A DNA stretch of 64,000 nucleotides, taken from assembly GCA_015680905.1 (NCBI GenBank), contig CM027379.1, positions 91,411,501 through 91,475,500 on the forward strand, in the 5' to 3' direction. Position numbers and translations under genes: made by a program. Of this stretch, positions 46,152 through 58,935 are shown piece by piece. Source of the stretch: Coptis chinensis. Lineage: Eukaryota > Streptophyta > Magnoliopsida > Ranunculales > Ranunculaceae. Every line of letters begins with the position of its first letter. The stretch's first letter is position 1. The notes under the pieces are model-generated. The model did no database searches and was not told where the DNA came from. It worked only from the letters and a program-made list of their open reading frames with translations.

Positions 46152-46998
46152 ATGGCTAAAGAACCAGAGACACCTCTCTATGATTTTTATAAAGCACTAA
46201 ACGATAGCCCTAAGTCGTGCAACGTTCTTGCAGACCTAGTGGGGGATTTTCGAATTCCCCTGAATATATTTAACTTGTTACCAGTTTTCTATGGTTTAGC
46301 CCACGAGAAGCATTATCAATATATGCATAGGAAAGAACAAGTTCTCACTACATTCCATCATCCTAGCGTAAGTCCGGATCAAGTTAAACTTAGGGTGTTT
46401 CTATTCACCCTAGCCGACAAGGCGGCGTCTTGGTTAACTGCCCAAACGCCAAACTTTGTGGACTCATGGGCTAATCTTGTTCAATTGTTCATGGAACGGT
46501 TTTACCCACCACTGAAGACCGATGAAATTCTTCAAAAGATTCATTTCTTCCACCAAAACCCTCATGAATCCTTTTCAGAGGCCTGGAACCGTTTCACTGA
46601 TTTTCTCATAGAATGTCCGCATCACAAGCTTGCAAAAGACACGCTTGTTCATGCTTTCTTCAAGGGGCTTTCACATTATCATAAAGAGGTTCTAGATATC
46701 ATGACTGGGGGTAGTTTTCTTAGTAAAGGAGCCTTGGTGGCTTATAAATTCTTAGAATATCAATCTAAGAGGAACAACAATTGGGGAGGTAACGACTCTT
46801 CCCGCTCCACTCCTTCTTCTAAGGTTAAACTTGATCCCAAGCTTAAAACTCTTATCGATGTCCTCACTAAAAAGGTAGATGCCATATCTATTAAACAACA
46901 ACCCACTCTTGTCATGAACATTAAATCTACTCGTTGTAATGTCTGTTTTAGTCTTGAGCATTTCGACTTCTATTGTCCTCTTGTTTATGCACAACCAC
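46152..46998 (+). pseudogene. Element C gag, N-terminal part
   Basis: From MAKEPETPLYDFYKALND the capsid reads ILFNLLPVFYGLAHEKHYQY-like motifs, LFTLADKAASWLTAQTPN and LVQLFMERFYPPLKT, then HESFSEAWNRFTDFLIECPH, all Athila-type gag. A cysteine-rich stretch (C.VCFSLEHFDFYCP) resembles a degenerate zinc finger and is shared with B (C.FCLSPEHPDSYCP). The host gene is then interrupted by element B. This is the best-preserved gag N-terminal part of the three elements. Confidence 0.85.
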
Positions 46999-48496
46999 TG
47001 ATAAACGTAAAAAGATAGTTTTACTCACAAATAAAGCGATGAAACTCTAAACGCAAGTAAAACTATAAACTGAACTGTTACTAGACTTATCAAAGATATT
47101 TGTTTTCTACTCTCGAATCTATTGACGTAGAGTTGGAATAGAAGATTTGTTCCACTCCTAGTCCTTTAGCATTCAAGTTTTCTACAATTGATGGTTTATC
47201 CAAAGTCAATGAGAGATTTACGAGGGAATTTATACTACGATATGAATTCAAATAATAAGATACGAATAACGAAATGACAGGATGCTAAGGGTTTGAATCT
47301 AGATAAAGAATTAAAGGGAATTGAATCCACCTTAACTCGACTTAATCAACTAACAAAGACTCGTCGTGATCCAAATTGCAATATTTCACATATCAAAATG
47401 GTAATTCTAATCCCTAATTATACCTGACATCTCTACCAATTAATAACTAGCATGTGAGGTCGTCCACCCATTCTCATGGCGAATCAACGACCTTCTAGAG
47501 TGGAATAAACTCTCACGACGATTTCTAAGTTAACAAAGATCAAGTTTCATCAAGGCTTCTTCAACCCCTCTAATGGAGGTTTAGCCTTGATTCATCAAGC
47601 TATCATTTCCCATTGAATTAACACTAGACATAATATAAAGATTTGGACTTTACTAATTTTGATTAAACAATACTTCAAATCTAATTAATAACTAAGAATT
47701 GAATAACAACAAGAACTGAAAGTAGATCTACAAATTTAAATAACAAAATCGAAATGAACAAGAATAAACTATTTTATTTATCTAATCAATGAAGAACAAT
47801 GATTCTAAGAATTAATCTAAAACAAGGAATAAAACTAATTAATTTAACTAATTGAATTCAAAAACTAGATCTACAAGCTATTTTAATGGCTACTTTCTAT
47901 TCTAAGCTATCTAACTATATCTTTCTTAAGAGCTAATTTTTGTTTTATGTAAAGAAGGAGACTAGATCCACAATTTCGTGCATGGGATGAGGTCTCATGT
48001 TTTGGGCCAGAAAATCGAGCCCAAAGCCCAATTTCTTCAGTCCACAGAGCTCGTTTCAGCTGGCTTTGACTTCAGCAGACTTTTCATCCACTTTTGCTCT
48101 TCTGATTGGGTCAAGGCTTGGACCATTGGAAAGCTCTTTCCGAGCCGGTCGTTTTGAAGTAAGGTAGGCCCAAATCCGAGGCCAGGTCCAAAATTATGGT
48201 CTTCGGAAGTTCTGCTGATTTGTGCACTATTTCTGCCCGTGTTGATTTTTCAGCTTTTGAGCGGGCTTCATAAAGGATTTGTCTCCTTGAATCTTGGCCT
48301 TTATCACAGAATTTCTTAGAAACCAACCTTTTGCTCTTTTATATCGCCAAAGTGGCACATTTCTGCACATAATTGAGTTCCATGCCTAAAATACATAAAA
48401 GCACGTAATTAGCATTAACTCTTATTTATTACTTGCATAATTGGTCTAAAAGTAATATTATTAAGGGGTTAAAACTATAGTTTTGGGCTCTTATCA
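46999..48496 (-). repeat. Element B 3' LTR
   Basis: On the minus strand it starts TGATAAGAGCCC at 48496 and ends TTTATCA at 46999. Immediately to the right, 48497-48511 (AACCACCCCCAAACA) is the complement of the polypurine tract TGTTTGGGGGTGGTT. Confidence 0.9.
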
Positions 48497-48511
48497 AACC
48501 ACCCCCAAACA

Positions 48512-50329
48512 ACATTTTGCTTGTCCTCAAGCAAATATGAGAAATTAGCATAAGTGACAAAAAATGGAGTTCTAACTAATCTCGTTTCGCCGAGTTCGAT
48601 TGCATTGACCATAAGCAATAAGGCCTTAAACCACTAGGAATTCCCTAGTGGACGAGTTATAGCCTCGTGAGAGTTTTCCAGTGAAGGTACTCACAAACTT
48701 CATCTATACTACAAATCTCGAAATAAAACTATTATTTCCTTATCTATGTCTCAATTATCTATACATCTCACTAGCAATGAATACGTAATAATCAAGTCGA
48801 AACCTAAGCTAATATATGCATAATAATCTATCATCTACTTAATAAACATATATACAATGAGTAATACTATGAGATGAACTAGCGTGTCCGTTTCTGAAAA
48901 CTTCGAAATAAGCGTCCTTAAGTAGGTCCTCACATAAATGTCAAGATAAAACCACTCGATTTTTTTCTCGCTCAAGTTTCACTACTCCAATTATGCAGCA
49001 GTGGGCACACTTTACCTTACAATCTCTATGACACACAAGGAAGCCAGAGTCGATCAAACACATCTGCCACTTACTATCACACTAACATATTCCTAATTGA
49101 GCTAGAGGTCTTTATTAGGTGTTGTGGGGATTAGGAGATGGTTTTAAGAAAGAAAGAAATGGATATTCAAAAAGGACAAGTCTGAGATAATAGAGTCATC
49201 ATTTTATGTAACTAGAGAAGACCTTGTTCCTTACTTTTACTTCTACACTTTGTTTCCATCCTTAGCCATATTTTTCTTTTCTTTGGCTTTTGACTCCTTT
49301 GATTCTATTTTTTTTAGGAGTTCTAACTCTTTATTTTCTTTTATTTATTTATTTATTTTTATTTCGATGGAAACTTCCTTTTCTTATCTGAAGCGACTAA
49401 CGAATTCTTGATTTCAAAAGTTCTTCTCTTTTCTATTCTTCATCTCTATTCTCAAACTTATTCAAAGAATTGGGTAGGTTGATTTTTTATTTTGTTTTGT
49501 TTTATAACAGGGTAAAGGATTTGTGGTTTATGAAAAGCTAAAGAAAGGCTTAGAGGGGCGACTAGCGGAAAATAATTCATAGGTTTGAATTTCTGGCTAT
49601 ATCGATCCAAAGAGGGCCTAAATTCTCGCTTAGGATATGATATAGTGATCAAGCAAGTGAACGTGTGAATTTTCTATTCGGATTTTACTTCTCCCTTGTG
49701 TCATTTCTCAAATGTTCACTCATATAAGGCTTTAGGCTATATTATCACAGGATTTATAGAATAAGTACTCTAGTCTAGATTTCAGAAACTTACTACCAAC
49801 AATCATAGATACTCATGTAATATATTTATAGATAGATGCAAAGATTATTACCTACATATTAGCCTAAGTTTCTAAAAACTATTCTAATGCAAAAGCTACG
49901 TGAGACTTCTAGATTATTGAGAGTATAGAGAAAGAAAACAATATCAATATTCCTAAGTGTATAACATATTTTTTATTTATATTTTTAAAATTTTTAAAAT
50001 TTTTTAGCTAGAAAACAAGTGCATATTATACATATCTATATCCTAACAGATGCCTTAATTACACGTGTTTCTATGCCCCCCCCCCCAAACAAGAAGCATG
50101 CTTTGTCCTCAAAATATTTTAAATAAAGAGGGTAGGAAAATACCATTGAAACGCGTGAAATTTTGCAACATCTACAAAACAAGGTTATAACATACTAATA
50201 TAGAAAAGAAAACTGACGCAACTCTATAAGAGTTCCACCCGTAATGGGGTTAATGAGAAATAGATTGCTTGGGACATAAGCATACACTAATTGAAATAAA
50301 ACTTACCTGTACTCCCGTTTAAACATTTT
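48512..50329 (-). other. Element B 3' non-coding region
   Basis: Counterpart of A's 35075-36866. It has conserved blocks such as the complement of TAGGCCCTCTTTGGATCGAT (about 49600-49620), an A/T-rich purine-pyrimidine stretch near 49300-49400, and a run of 11 C (50076-50086) in the complement of a TTTGGGGG tract. No recognisable gene. Confidence 0.6.
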
Positions 50330-51226
50330 CCTCCTCATTCCCCTCTTCATCCTTAATAAAGAAATGAGGTTCCTTAACGATCCTACCATGCCATGGTAAT
50401 TTTCCAAGGGCTTCACGCCACTTATTGTCTACTATAGCTAACTGTTGTCAAAGAGGTCGATGGGGTGTAAGGCGAAACCTGATGAGGAATCCTCCACCAC
50501 TTAGAAGTCATTTACGACGAACTATAATACATATTGTCGACCCCAACCCAATCCGTGAAACGGGCACAAAAAAGGGGTCATAGCATTATATGGCAAATAA
50601 AACAGCGTAATCGGTACTCATGCCTCTTGCCATGGGCTCGGGCTAAACTAGACATTAAGGTCCGGGGAATATCATAGAGTGTACGTCCCCAAGCTAAAGT
50701 AAGGAAAATATCACAAGTTTCGTCATTCACGTAAGAATAACGCCATTCCCTCTATCGAGCATAATCCAAAACATAACAATTGCCCACGCTCATAGACAAA
50801 GCTACTACCAAGGGCTTACATTATAATCCCTTGGTCTTCTATCCTAAAGATTCCTGCCCCGTAATACTCATGCAAATCATCATAGTTATACATGTACATA
50901 TTATCTACCAAATAGGCCCATGAGTCTTGTATTTCGGCCGGCATAGCAAGTCCAAGCACAAAGGCTATCAAGAACCTGGAAATTTCTATTGGTTCATCCC
51001 CGATGGTGATGGAGAACACTTGTTCTCCATCTGGTCTATCAAAGAACTTACAGTTATCATAAAAATAAGATGTAAGTGCGGGAGAATAAAGTTCATCAGG
51101 ACTTACCAATAGTGGCTCCCATCCTGCTAGAATGATCACTTCACAAAACCACGCACCATAGGTGTCACTTTGGAATAAATCTTCAAATGACTGTTCCAGT
51201 ATGATACGAGGGAATGTCATCCCCAA
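50330..51226 (-). pseudogene. Element B ORF3 counterpart
   Basis: On the minus strand the clearest part carries AGWEPLLVSPDELYSPALTS, then YFYDNCKFFDRPDGEQVFSI and LHEYYGAGIFRIEDQG, closely matching element A's ORF3. In this copy the tryptophan (GW..L..S..ELYSP.L...FY) makes the relation to ORF2 (GWNRLWYSTHEFYHPDLVEQ) obvious. The downstream half is more decayed. Its leader (51360-51480) has repeated GGTGCGCTC motifs. Confidence 0.6.
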
Positions 51227-52079
51227 TAAACTTGCTGGAATAGATGCGAAGGATCCTGGAACAACCCTCGGAAAACTAGAAATTTTTGGTGCCCATTGGG
51301 GGTCGTATGCAGTGGCTTTTAAGGTATGCCGGATGGGCGCTGGTTATGCTCACGGATGAAAACTAGAATTCCAGTGTTTTGGGAGCAGGTGCGCTCAGGG
51401 TAGAATTTCTTTGACAGGGCTTAGGGCGCAGGTGGCACTCCACTGGGGCGCAGGTGCGCTCGGGGAGCTGTTAGGCCGAAGTGCGAAGGAAAAATAAGGT
51501 AAAGTGGGAATGAAACGTGAGAGATGAATGTGAGATGTAGTTGGGGTTGTGAGTGTAGAATGAATGCAGTTTTTATAGGATTTAAGTTGATAAAACGAAT
51601 CGGGAAGTTACCAAAAAGTTTTAAGGCAATTGCCGGAAACAAAAAAAATTTCTAAAACCGAAAATGGAAACAACCCATATTCTCTTTTCCAAAACAAACC
51701 TAATATCTTTTAGGTTGAATTTAGGTTAGATATTGTCTAATTCATTGAGATTTCATCCTATCACAATATCTATTCATAGTGATGCCCATATCGGCAATAT
51801 TCTCACCCCGTACTCCAACACAAGTACTAAAATGGAGGAGCCTATAACAACTCATGCTAGAATAAATAATACCACCCTCAAACAATTTAGGAAGGTGGAA
51901 ATAACGATGAACACTACACAATTTGAAAAGAACCAAAGTATATTAAAATTGAAATTCAAATACAATTAACTACAGAATTTAAATTTAACTACTGAATTTA
52001 AACAACTTAATATCCGGACTAAGAAAAACAACAATAAAAAGCAACTAACTAACATCGAAACCACATATTTTTAGAAAAC

Positions 52080-54101
52080 CTAGCCACGTGATGAAGATGG
52101 ATCCTGAGATGGAGATTGGGCCTGGGATGAAGAAGGACCCGAGCCATTCGTTCTTTGGCGACGATGCTCATGCCTCTCAGACTCATCTGAAATAGAACCC
52201 TCCAAGGGTGGCATGCGTCGTAGAATCTCTACTCGGAACAAGCACTGTGCTTCCATCTCAGCCTTTATTACTGTATACTGGGCCTGGTGACGCTGGTGGA
52301 TAATCTCCATGTTATACAAGATATCTTCCTGACCCTTTTCGAGTATTTCTAAACTCGTCTGAAGGTTTATTTGTTTATTTCGAACTATAATTTGCCTATC
52401 TCGTACATCTTCACAAATATCGTACACTACTAAAAAAATGAATTGTGATGACGACTTTTAGCCGTCATGAAACAGATTTAATGACATTTTTTCGTTTAAA
52501 AAACAGCCGTCATTATAGAGCTCGTCATAAAAGTTAACAAAAAACGTCATAAAGTTGATGGCAGTTCTGGAGAAGTTGACATCAAAGCTCGAACTTAATA
52601 TGACAAAAATTCATTTATAAACGTCATAACTGGATCCTTTTGCATGACATGTTTTACTTAACCGTCACAGTTTATTAGAAAAAGTGTCAAGAACTAAACC
52701 TTCATTTATGACTATTTTTATTTAAGCGTCACCATGAGAAACAAAAGCGTCAAGAAATTAACACTAAAAACTGTCAAGAATTGGTATGCCACATGACACT
52801 TATTTAGAAACTGTCATAACTCTCTTTTTTTTTTCCTGTAAATCTGAAAATTCGTGTAAATTTGAAATTCATTTAAACCAATGCACTCCGACACCACCAA
52901 TACATTCAAACACTTGACAATTGGAATCCTTTACGGAAACAATAATCATATTTTTATTACCAACATAAATCATTCCAAGAACTTGTTCATATTACATGAT
53001 TTATTCACGGAGGAAAAAATTAAATAACTCAAGCACTTGATTCAAAATCAAGTTTCATAATCCAACAACAATGCAATTTACATAACCCATCCAACAAATT
53101 GCTAATCAACCGATCCATCTCAAACAAACTTAATTGAGCTACCGTGTTATCTCACTTATAACCTAAAAACCAATATGAAGAAAAATGTGTTAGTTTGTTT
53201 AATAAGTAAACTAAAAATATAATCATATAACGACTTATACACAGTATTAAAAAAATACACAAATAATGTGTTAGCACACTAAATGTAACACACACTAGTG
53301 TGCAACAATTACATGCATTCTGAATCAGACGTACACCTCTCCAAGGCTTCTTCATCCAAACATGTCATGTCCTCTATTTCCTCATCCGAATCCACCACCC
53401 TATCCTTCGGCAACATCCAAGTCTTTTGGATACACCCCTTATAGCTGGTTTCATTTGCATGCAATTCCAACATCCTCCGCTCAGTTTTTTGGTTTATTCC
53501 CCCAAGACAACATTATCTTCGTAATTAAAACAGGAAATGGTGCGATACTCTTCCCAACTCCTCTAATCATATTTAGCAAAAACTCTAGGATACAGAATTC
53601 ATACCTCTTCTCTTGCAATATCCAGAGAACGTGCAGACATGTGAACCCGATGTCGCTCACTTTCTCTTTCCCAATGACATTTCTACCAATCCACTGAGCT
53701 ACAACCAGCTGGTTGGTTTGGAGAGATGACTGTCGAGCATAATGAGAAGTCGTATTATATTGACCCTCCATAAGGGTGTCGTTCATCAATGCAGGAACTC
53801 CAGTATACTGGGACTCTTGCACTGTGGCTTTTAGGTTTAGATCCAGGCGTAATGCCTAAAATTTCAGCCAATTTAAACAAATATATAATTCTCTCCTAGT
53901 CCCAGCCACTTTCATAAACATTTTCGGACCGTCCAACTCTCTCTTCTTATAGAACTGCTCGACCAAATCGGGGTGGTAGAATTCATGTGTCGAGTACCAC
54001 AACCGATTCCAACCCCTCTTAATCATCTCGTCACCGTAAAACGATGCGAAGCGGTCGGCCTTAAACTCTTGTTTCGGCAACAACCTTTGTTTTTGAGTCA
54101 T
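52080..54101 (-). pseudogene. Element B ORF2, interrupted by a CACTA-like insert
   Basis: On the minus strand it begins MTQKQRLLPKQEFKADRFAS and has GWNRLWYSTHEFYHPDLVEQ, then RRELYICLNWLKF. Next come LVVAQWIGRNVIGKEKVSDI and IAPFPVLITKIML, as in element A's ORF2. The part from 52424 down to 52080 carries a coiled-coil-like stretch (RQIIVRNKQINLQTSLEILE) and a serine/proline tail. A CACTA-like element (52425-53300) separates the two parts. Broken. Confidence 0.7.
52425..53300. mobile_element. Small CACTA-like non-autonomous element
   Basis: The left end CACTACTAAAAAAATG is a CACTA tip. Behind it, GCCGTCAT/ATGACGGC-type subterminal motifs (for example 52461-52469 and 52504-52513) repeat, as in CACTA elements. 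It interrupts element B's ORF2: A's uninterrupted ORF2 aligns on both sides. The right end is set at the TAGTG of CACACTAGTG (53291-53300), where ORF2 similarity resumes, but the 3-bp flanks (GTA and TGC) do not match, so the right boundary is tentative. No transposase. Confidence 0.55.
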
Positions 54102-55064
54102 GATATCTTAGAACGATTTGGGGGTTTAACTGGATTATGGGAATGGAGTTTGAGACTCCTTCACTAACAAAACAATAGTGGTGGCGCGGCACTTCCAAAT
54201 TCTTTGAGGTTTTGGGTGTTTTTCGGTGGTGGAAATATTTGGGATTGGTGGAGGAGTGTTTTGGAGAAGAATTGAATGTGGAATTGTATTTGTGGGTGTA
54301 TTAATGTTTCTTTTTATTTTTATTTTTGGTTAGGTTTTTGAATTTGGTAATGGCAAAAATGGAAAGAATCGCGATTCAGTTTGATTCGGAGGAAGGAGAC
54401 GCACGTGCGTGCGTTGGGCCCAAGCCCAAATTGATTTTCCGATTTTTGTCGATTTTTTGCGCAATTTTAAACTAAAATTCCCGCTTTGTTACCTGTCCGA
54501 TTTATGCGAATGAGATATGAAAATGATCAGGAGAGAATTTCCAATCTAATGATCTATAAAACACTCTATTCCGATTGTGGGTGATATATAAAAAGATGAA
54601 AATATCTCAAAGTGCGTGCATGACGTAAGTTATGCAAACGAATGAAATCTAACTTAATAGAAAATGTCAACCTAAATCGTAATACAATTAAACGGTCTAA
54701 CCAACACAACTGGAGAGTTGAACAATCCAGGATGGAACGAACACCCCACCCCCAAACAAATTTTAGACACAGAGTTGAGAAAATTTGTTTTTAAAAGTGG
54801 GTCTTTTAAAGTCAGATTCCTGAGACTTCTCAACTTATTATGGTTGTGATTTTAACGATTTTTAATTTTTTATGAATAATAGTTAATATAAGAAAAATAA
54901 GAAAGCAATAAATGCATAATTCACACCATAGAAGAACATGACTCAAAAATCGAGAAAACATGCAAGAGTGGAAAACGTGAATTATATTGACCGTGGACTT
55001 AGGATCCGATACTTACAGCCACACACTCCATAGGGAGGGCACGGTTACCTGAATGGTGCACTTA

Positions 55065-56880
55065 TCAGTGTACGAAAGTGATAGGAAGTACACCAGACAA
55101 CCAAATGAGTCGTTTATAGTCAGATACGCGAGACTTTAACAAATAACTGGATATATATATTAATACCCTGCAGTTTCCATATATCAACAACCTAAAGAGT
55201 TGTGGGTCTTTCCAGAAATAAATAACATGGAATGCACCCCTAAACATAATCAGGCACCAAGATTTTCTATGGCGCAACCTAGTGGAATGAAAACGAAGTC
55301 TGATAGACCTAGAACGTAACCGAGCATGCACCTTCTTATTCATCTTTGAACGAGAGGTTGTCCAAGTGAATGAGTGTGAAAAAATGGATGGTTGTGGAAG
55401 ATATGGTGGATAAGGATAAGTATTAGAAGAAAAGAATGGAAAGAATGAGAATATGGGTTTAGCATAAAACTCATTCATGGTGTAGGTAGGAAATGTCTCA
55501 ATTCTGAAAATGTAGGTGTCATGTGCCTTTTCTTTGGGAATTATATCCGTATTAGGCGGATTTAGAAAATCATTAAGCACAGAAGAAACAAGAGGGTAAA
55601 GTGCAAACTCCAGGTTCCTTTGAAAAGGTGTAGGACTGGGTACATTGATGGAAGGGGAATGATGTGAGGTGGGTGAATGGTTATCAATAGGAGGGGACTC
55701 TCGAGGTGGTGAAGAAGAGTTGCAAAAGAGTTGAAGGAAATCTTCCTCAATTCCCTCCACGTCCAAGGAGTCCTTATTAAAGTTAGAACGTCCAAAGGAA
55801 AGGAATTTGTGCATCTGATTATTTGGAAACGTGGTTTTGACATAATCATGAGCTAAACTCTCGATCATACTAACCTCTCTATCAATATTGGTATCAAGAA
55901 CCTGTGTGATCGGTTTAAATACATTGACCTTAGCGAAAAGATGGCCAAAAGATAAGGACATCGAACCATCACAGCAATTTATAAGCGCATTGGCAGTTGC
56001 CAAGAAGGGGTGCCCTAAAATGATTGGGACAGCGTCGTTAGCGACTTCTGTATCAAGGATAACAAAATCCATAGGATAGTAGAAATCTTGAACCTTAACC
56101 AGTGCGTTTTCCACTACACCGTTAAGATACTTGAGAGACCTATCAGCTAATTGCAACGTCATTGTTGTAGGTTGCATTTCTTGTAGACCTATTTGTTTAT
56201 ATAAATAATAAGGAGAGTAAGTTAACACTCGCCCCCAGGTCTAATAAAGTAATGGTCGTGTGAGTATCTCCTAAGGTGCATTGTACAGTAGGACGACCAG
56301 GGTCTTTGTACTTAACTATTCCATTATGTTCTGATAAAGTTGGAACCCTCGCTCTCGATGAGAAAGGCGTCTTTTGGAATATTTGTCCTACTCCTAGTAA
56401 TGCACAACTCTTTAAGAAACTTAGCGTGGTGAGGTAGTTTTTTAATTGCGTCGAGGAAGGGTAGGTTAATCGTTAGATTTTTGAAAACGTCCCTAATCTC
56501 GTCAAAGTTTGTATCTCTTTTTAACATAGCTAATTTATAGGGAAACGGTGGTTTCTTACTATGTTTAGCATATGGTTCTACTGGATATGTAACCTTTGCT
56601 TTTTGCTTCTTAGGTTGTGGTTTAACTGTTACCTTTACAGGGGTAGGATCTTCAGTTTGTGTTTCGGTATCTAGTATAATATCTGGTGTAGGAACTCCTT
56701 GTGGGGTAACTATAGACATAGTTACTTTGTTATCCACCACTCTGCCTGAACGGAGAGTGGTGATGGAATTTATCTCTCCTACGTTTGCAATTTCGTTACT
56801 AGTATTACCGTTTACTTCAAAGGCTGTGTTTGGTGTTTTAGGATTAGGTATTGCTTGTCTTGGGTTGTACTTTCTCTTGA
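55065..56880 (-). pseudogene. Element B gag end, protease and conserved C-terminal domain
   Basis: On the minus strand: the Athila linker (VDNKVTMSIVTP, FKNLTINLPFLDAIKKLPHH), then protease-associated motifs MTLQLADRSLKYLNGVVENA, FYYPMDFVILDTE and IILGHPFLATANALIN. After protease there is a proline/serine-rich segment, then the basic stretch KVHARLRSRSIRLRFHSTRL and the hydrophobic WCLIMF...PQLFRLLIYG. The last two segments are conserved in all three elements and occupy the place where reverse transcriptase would start. Broken. Confidence 0.8.
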
Positions 56881-57173
56881 GCTAACTGATGTAAGGAAAG
56901 TTGGATGGCTTGTAAAATTTGTTGTTGAGATTGCATAAAGGTATCAAAATGATCTGGTTGTGGAGTAGTATTTGCTACTGATTGTGTGACAGGAACTATG
57001 TCACGTTGATTATTAATGGGTGGATTTTGGTAGTTATTATTTATCGGAATGATACCTCTATTAGCATTATAATTATTATTGTTATAATTATTATAATTAC
57101 ACTGACCTTGTGCTTGACCTTGTCGTGGTTGTACTTGGTTGTTATAATTATAATTACCCTGACCTTGTCCTTG

Positions 57174-58341
57174 TCATGGTTGAGCTTGGTTATAATTGTT
57201 TGCTTGCCTAACATTTTGATTATTAAACCCTGGAGGTGTTACTTGTTGATTATTTCTCCAACTGAAGTTGGGATGTTGTCTCCAAGGGGCGTTAGGAATA
57301 GGAAAACTATTAATCGAGCAAACATTATCTTGTTGTGATTGTTGTTGCTCATAAGCGAAAGGACAATATGAGTCGGGATGCTCTGGACTCAAACAGAAAT
57401 TACATGGGTTGGAGTTGACATTCATAACGGGGATAGGCGTTTGTTGAACAGAAATAGCCTCTACCTTTTTAGTTAGAGATTGGATTAAATTTTTAAGTTC
57501 CGGATCGGGTTTCATCTCAAACATACCGGCGGCTTTTACTGTTGTAGAAGAACTAGCGTTGCGGGAGATATCGTCACTACCCCCCCAGTTATTATTACAC
57601 TTAGTCTGATCTTCTAAAAATTTATAAGCCTCTGAGGCTCCTTTACTTAAGAAATTACCCCCATTCATTATGTCAAAGACTTCTTTATGGTGGTGTAGAA
57701 GTCCCTTGAAAAAGGCACGAACTAACGTGTCTTTCACGAGGTTATGATGTGGACACTATAAGTAGATCGGTAAAACGATTTCAAGCCTCTGAAAATGATT
57801 CATGAGGATTCTATCAAAAGAAATGAATCTTAGAAAGCATTTCAACGGTCTTCAGTGGTGGGTAAAAATGTTCCATGAATAGTTGAACAAGTTTAGCCCA
57901 CGAGTCCATAGAATTAGGCGCTTGGGCAGTTAACCAAGACGCCGCCTTATCGGCTAAAGTGAAGGGAAATACCCTCAGTTTAATTTGTTCAGCACCTACC
58001 GTAGGATGGTGGAATATAGTAAGGACTTGGTCAATCCTACGCATGTGCTGATAGGGCTTTTCATGGTCTAACCCATGAAAAACGGGTAACAAATTAAATA
58101 TATTTGGGGGGATTTGGAAATCCCCCACTGGGTCTGATAGAACGATGCAAGATTTAAGGCTATCGTTCAAGGCTTTGTAAAAGTCAGAAAGAGGAGGCTC
58201 TCTTTCTTCAGCCATTACTTTAGGTGATGTATGTGGTATGCTAGCTAGAGGTGTAGTGAGTGGTATACTAGAAAGACTTGTTTGTTTATGTTGTCGGTTA
58301 ATTACGTTAGGTGTTTTTCTTCGGCCTGACCTTAATCTCAT
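57174..58341 (-). pseudogene. Element B gag
   Basis: On the minus strand it begins MRLRSGRRKTPNVINRQHKQ, and the conserved core starts at MAEEREPPLSDFYKALNDS. Capsid motifs FNLLPVFHGLDHEKPYQHMR, FPFTLADKAASWLTAQAPN and LVQLFMEHFYPPLKT are Athila-type. Later come VRAFFKGLLHHHKEVFDIMN, a C.FC...H...YC degenerate zinc finger and a Q/N-rich tail. This structural protein would form the particle. Broken, few breaks. Confidence 0.85.
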
Positions 58342-58615
58342 GCAAGGCTAAAACCAATCTTAATGAAACACAACAACACTCCAAACAATCCTGATATGTT
58401 AGTATGAACCTCTAACAGAAGATGCGAGGTGTGGAAGAAAAGAGTACCTGAAAGCCTCCTTGCTTTGCTTATGAATAGCGTCTTGTTTACGCGTGCTCAG
58501 TGTATATAACAAGTTAGAACACTGAAAACTTTGAAGAAATGGAAGTTCGAAACAAACCTGTGGAAATCGGGCAGTTTCAGCAGAGGGCACGGGTGCGCTC
58601 AGAATAGGCCTAGAC

Positions 58616-58790
58616 AGGGCGCAAGTCGCGCTCAGGCAAAAGTTAGGATTCCAGGCGTGTGGGTGCAGGTGGCGCTCAAAGTTGGCCTTGGTAGGGCGCA
58701 AGTCGCGCTCAGGCAAAAGTTGGAATTCCAGGCGTGTGAGTGCAGGGTGCGCTCGTGTTTTGCCTTGGCAAGGCACAGGTGCGCTCCGAG
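58616..58790 (-). repeat. Leader tandem repeat of element B
   Basis: Units begin AGGGCGCAAGTCGCGCTCAG at 58616 and 58693 (77-bp period), with a partial third copy from about 58770. They are rich in GCGCTC. Short overlapping open frames on both strands here are artefacts of the repeat. The primer-binding site follows at 58915-58933 (complement), then the 5' LTR. Confidence 0.85.
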
Positions 58791-58935
58791 TAATTTTTTC
58801 CGAGGAAAATTTAAGTGCTGAAACAGACAACCACAGTGAGAATCAAACAAGGGTGGGTGGGTTATGGGACTTTGAAAAACTATCAATTCTAAAGAAAACA
58901 ATACTAAAGAGTACTAAGATGGCAGCAGCGCCATT

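Noticed and set aside
53362-53697. 111-codon plus-strand open frame
   Set aside because: It is antisense to element B's ORF2, whose minus-strand reading matches element A.
56982-57338. 118-codon plus-strand open frame with long hydrophobic runs
   Set aside because: It is the antisense shadow of element B's Q/N-rich gag tail; the hydrophobic runs are complements of AAT/CAA-type codons.
48497-58935. Search for reverse transcriptase or integrase in element B
   Set aside because: No YxDD, RNase H or integrase motif block was seen on the minus strand between protease and the 3' LTR.
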